A stretch of 64,000 bases of DNA from HK1 sp965202875 (lineage in GTDB: Bacteria; Pseudomonadota; Gammaproteobacteria; HK1). The notes under the pieces were generated by a model that saw nothing but the letters and a program-made list of their open reading frames with translations, had not been told where the DNA came from and did not search any database. The stretch lies in the NCBI GenBank assembly GCA_965202875.1, contig OZ241870.1, positions 868,001-932,000 on the forward strand, read 5' to 3'. A program made the translations under genes and the position numbers. Each line of letters begins with the position of its first letter. Position 1 is the stretch's first letter. Positions 61,959 to 64,000 of this stretch are shown in pieces.

Positions 61959-64000
61959 ATGAACGGACGAGTGGAGATCGGCGGCCTCGGGGTCGCCAAG
62001 AGCTTGCACGATCTGGTCAGGGACGAGATCGCCCCCGGAACCGGGATGGAGCCCGAGGCGTTCTGGCGCGCGCTCGCGGACATCGTCCGGGATCTGGGGC
62101 CGAAGAACCGCGTGCTGCTCGAACGCCGGGACCGGCTCCAGTCGCAGATCGACTCCTGGCATGCGGAGCGTGCGGCGCAGCCCCTCGATCCGGACGAGTA
62201 CCGTGCCTTCCTGGAGTCCATCGGGTACCTGCTCCCCACCGGCGGCGAATTCCGGATCGAGACTGCCGACGTGGACGACGAAATCGCGCTGATCGCCGGC
62301 CCGCAGCTCGTCGTTCCGGTCGACAACGCCCGCTACGCCCTCAACGCCGCCAACGCCCGCTGGAGCAGCCTCTACGACGCCCTGTACGGCACCGACGTCA
62401 TCCCCCGTGACGGCGACGGCCTCGATGGCTCGGATCCAGCCGGCGCGAGACAGGGCGCTCCGGCCGGACAGGCCGTCGCAGCCGGCGGACTCGAGCCCGC
62501 GCAAGCGGAGCAGGACGTTCCGGTCGCGCCGGCCGCCACGGCCGACGGAATCGACCCGGTCCGTGCGATGCGCGTCATCGCGTGGACGCACGACTTCCTC
62601 GACGAGACGTTCCCACTCGCGGACGGCTCCCACGCCGACATCACCGCTTACGTCCTCAGCAGGCATGGCGCCCCCCCCCAGGAACGGCGTATCCCTCCGG
62701 GATACGGGCGTTCCACCCGCACGCCGACCGAAGGTTTGCAACGGGACAATGCGGGCGAGACACCCGCACCGCGCGGCAGCGGGCACGCCGGCTTCCGGGA
62801 CCGGGACGGCGGCAATGCCGGAGAGGACGGCGGCGACGGTGGTGACGATGCAAACGACGATGTCCGCCTCGCGGCCGTCCTCGCCGGCGGCTCCCGGGCG
62901 GAGCTCGCGGACCCGGCGCAGCTCGCCGGATACCGGGAGCACGACGGGAAGCTCGGATGCGTGCTGCTGAGAAACCACCGGCTGCACGTCGAGCTGCACA
63001 TCGACCGCGAGCACGAGATCGGGAAGCTCAGCCGGGCCGGCGTCCGGGACGTCGTGCTCGAAGCGGCGGTGACCACCATCGAGGACTGCGAGGACGCGGT
63101 CTCCGCCGTCGATGCCGAGGACAAGACACGGGTGTACCGCAACTGGGCGGGGCTGATGAAGGGCACGCTGGAAGCCGTGTTCACCAAGGGCGGCCGGGAA
63201 GTCATCCGGCGACTCGCCCCCGACCGCGCCTACCGCGCCCCCGGCGGCGGCACGCTCACGCTGCCCGGGCGCAGCCTCATGCTGGTGCGCAACGTCGGCA
63301 TCCACATGTACACCGACGCGGTCCTCGACGGGAACGGCAACGAGATCCCCGAAGGCTTCCTCGACGCGATGGTCACGGTGCTCGCCGCGAAGCACGACCT
63401 CGACGGCCGCGGAGCCTTTGCGAACAGCCGCAAGGGCAGCGTCTACGTCGTCAAGCCGAAGCTCCACGGCCCGGAGGAGGCCGCCGCCACCGTCGAGCTG
63501 TTCGAGCGGGTGGAGGACGCCCTCGGGCTCGCCCGCGACACCGTCAAGATCGGCATCATGGACGAGGAGCGGCGCACCACCGTGAACCTCGCCGAGTGCA
63601 TCCGCGCCGCGAAGTCCCGCGTCATCTTCATCAACACCGGCTTCCTCGACCGCACCGGCGACGAGATCCACACCTCGATGGAGGCTGGCCCGGTCATCCC
63701 AAAGACGGAGATGAAGGCGGCGCGCTGGATCGAGGCCTACGAGGACTGGAACGTCGACGCGGGGCTCGCGGCCGGGCTCGCGGGCCGAGCCCAGATCGGC
63801 AAGGGCATGTGGGCCGCTCCCGATGCCATGGCCGACATGATGACGCAGAAGATCGGCCATCCCCGCGCCGGCGCGAACACCGCGTGGGTGCCCTCCCCGA
63901 CCGCCGCCACCCTGCACGCGGTGCACTACCACCGCGAGAACGTGGCGGAACGCCGGATGGAGATCGCCCGGTGCGGACGGCGGGCGGATCTCGGCGACAT
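61959..64000 (+). CDS. glcB: Malate synthase G, cut by the right edge, with internal insertions
   Basis: GlcB condenses glyoxylate with acetyl-CoA to malate. The frame from ATG 61959 (with GGGAGGAG upstream) runs to the window edge, about 680 residues. Family segments are WSSLYDALYGTDVIP, VLEAAVTTIEDCEDAVSAVDAEDKTRVYRNWAGLMKG (part), a VGIHMYTDAV box, SVYVVKPKLHGPEE, KIGIMDEERRTTVNL, FINTGFLDRTGDEIHTSMEAGP and VPSPTAATLHA. Two in-frame inserts are absent from usual relatives. One, of about 30-40 residues, follows YGTDVIP (around 62410-62530). The other, of about 80 residues, lies at roughly 62670-62890 and includes a REP-like palindrome. The C-terminal part is outside the window. Confidence 0.92.
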   Translation, partial: MNGRVEIGGLGVAKSLHDLVRDEIAPGTGMEPEAFWRALADIVRDLGPKNRVLLERRDRLQSQIDSWHAERAAQPLDPDEYRAFLESIGYLLPTGGEFRIETADVDDEIALIAGPQLVVPVDNARYALNAANARWSSLYDALYGTDVIPRDGDGLDGSDPAGARQGAPAGQAVAAGGLEPAQAEQDVPVAPAATADGIDPVRAMRVIAWTHDFLDETFPLADGSHADITAYVLSRHGAPPQERRIPPGYGRSTRTPTEGLQRDNAGETPAPRGSGHAGFRDRDGGNAGEDGGDGGDDANDDVRLAAVLAGGSRAELADPAQLAGYREHDGKLGCVLLRNHRLHVELHIDREHEIGKLSRAGVRDVVLEAAVTTIEDCEDAVSAVDAEDKTRVYRNWAGLMKGTLEAVFTKGGREVIRRLAPDRAYRAPGGGTLTLPGRSLMLVRNVGIHMYTDAVLDGNGNEIPEGFLDAMVTVLAAKHDLDGRGAFANSRKGSVYVVKPKLHGPEEAAATVELFERVEDALGLARDTVKIGIMDEERRTTVNLAECIRAAKSRVIFINTGFLDRTGDEIHTSMEAGPVIPKTEMKAARWIEAYEDWNVDAGLAAGLAGRAQIGKGMWAAPDAMADMMTQKIGHPRAGANTAWVPSPTAATLHAVHYHRENVAERRMEIARCGRRADLGD
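62680..62722 (+). repeat. REP-like palindrome inside the malate synthase gene
   Basis: AGGAACGGCGTATCCCTCCG and the facing arm GGGATACGGGCGTTCC form a palindrome closely matching the intergenic block at 50828-50871. It is read in frame as protein (QERRIPPGYGRST) and adds residues to malate synthase. Confidence 0.75.

Noticed and set aside
61938..63932. 664-codon minus-strand frame opposite malate synthase
   Set aside because: It has no family motif, and the plus strand encodes conserved GlcB blocks throughout.

Overview
This window is high-GC bacterial DNA, and its gene content points to a gammaproteobacterium. The supporting genes are mutH, glnS, a rib-nusB-thiL-pgpA order, a RibB with a degenerate GTP-cyclohydrolase half, GCS2/Gor glutathione genes, many small c-type cytochromes, TRAP-TAXI uptake and an arsenosugar pathway. 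A marine or host-associated lifestyle is plausible but is inference. There is no rRNA and no phage structural gene. Mobile DNA consists of a group II intron cut by the left edge and three decayed transposase genes (IS110, IS1634 and IS1182 types).

Layout. 1-1.85 kb: group II intron downstream of a small Cys-rich secreted protein. 2.7-3.9 kb: broken Rpn/PD-(D/E)XK gene. 4.06-7.27 kb: DUF1156-type DNA methylase overlapping a PD-(D/E)XK nuclease gene, probably a restriction-modification pair. 7.3-16.8 kb: one long minus-strand operon for a divergent C-family (cbb3-like) heme-copper oxidase with CcoN, CcoO, a half-size oxidase paralogue, four further cytochrome c proteins (one fused to a cupredoxin-like domain), a Tat-exported metallophosphoesterase and small membrane proteins. 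17.4-19.8 kb: arsenosugar genes (ArsS and two glycosyltransferases). 20.0-20.2 kb: tRNA-Ala and tRNA-Arg. 20.3-26.4 kb: psd, then ribBA-ribH-nusB-thiL-pgpA, heavily disturbed by tandem duplications. 26.9-31.8 kb: a four-gene overlapping nucleotide-metabolism island. 32-36 kb: Uma2 protein, REP-like repeats, a second ThiL-like gene, mutH and a ParDE-type pair. 36-44.5 kb: glutaminyl cyclotransferase, ilvD, IS110 remnant, TRAP-TAXI transporter, arsenate reductase. 44.6-56.4 kb: glnS, two cytochromes c, CDGSH protein, TPR protein, gor, GCS2 ligase, a 20-residue-repeat protein, VOC protein, MFS exporter, IS remnant and TerB. 56.5-64 kb: IS1182 remnant, succinate-semialdehyde dehydrogenase, CoxG, sulfatase, a frameshifted Rap1a-like gene and malate synthase G cut by the right edge.

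The strongest candidate for an undescribed system is the 26.9-31.8 kb island. An exonuclease-DUF429-kinase fusion, a short adenylosuccinate-synthetase homologue with the phage-PurZ-type Ser instead of catalytic Asp13, a membrane-bound dCTP-deaminase-like protein that seems to have lost its catalytic residues, and a deoxynucleoside kinase are arranged with overlaps or very short gaps. It looks like a chromosomal purine-deoxynucleotide pathway or defence module.

A second unusual theme is the pair of ThiL homologues. One keeps the GDDAALL and GGDTTRG motifs, and the other keeps DTLV, NLSDLAAMG and SDGL. This suggests they may work as an obligate heterodimer.

A third theme is the duplications with a spacing of about 141-154 bp in or between genes, which create chimeric mini-ORFs at gene junctions. 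Related in-frame insertions occur in RibH and malate synthase G, the latter carrying a REP-like palindrome inside the coding sequence.
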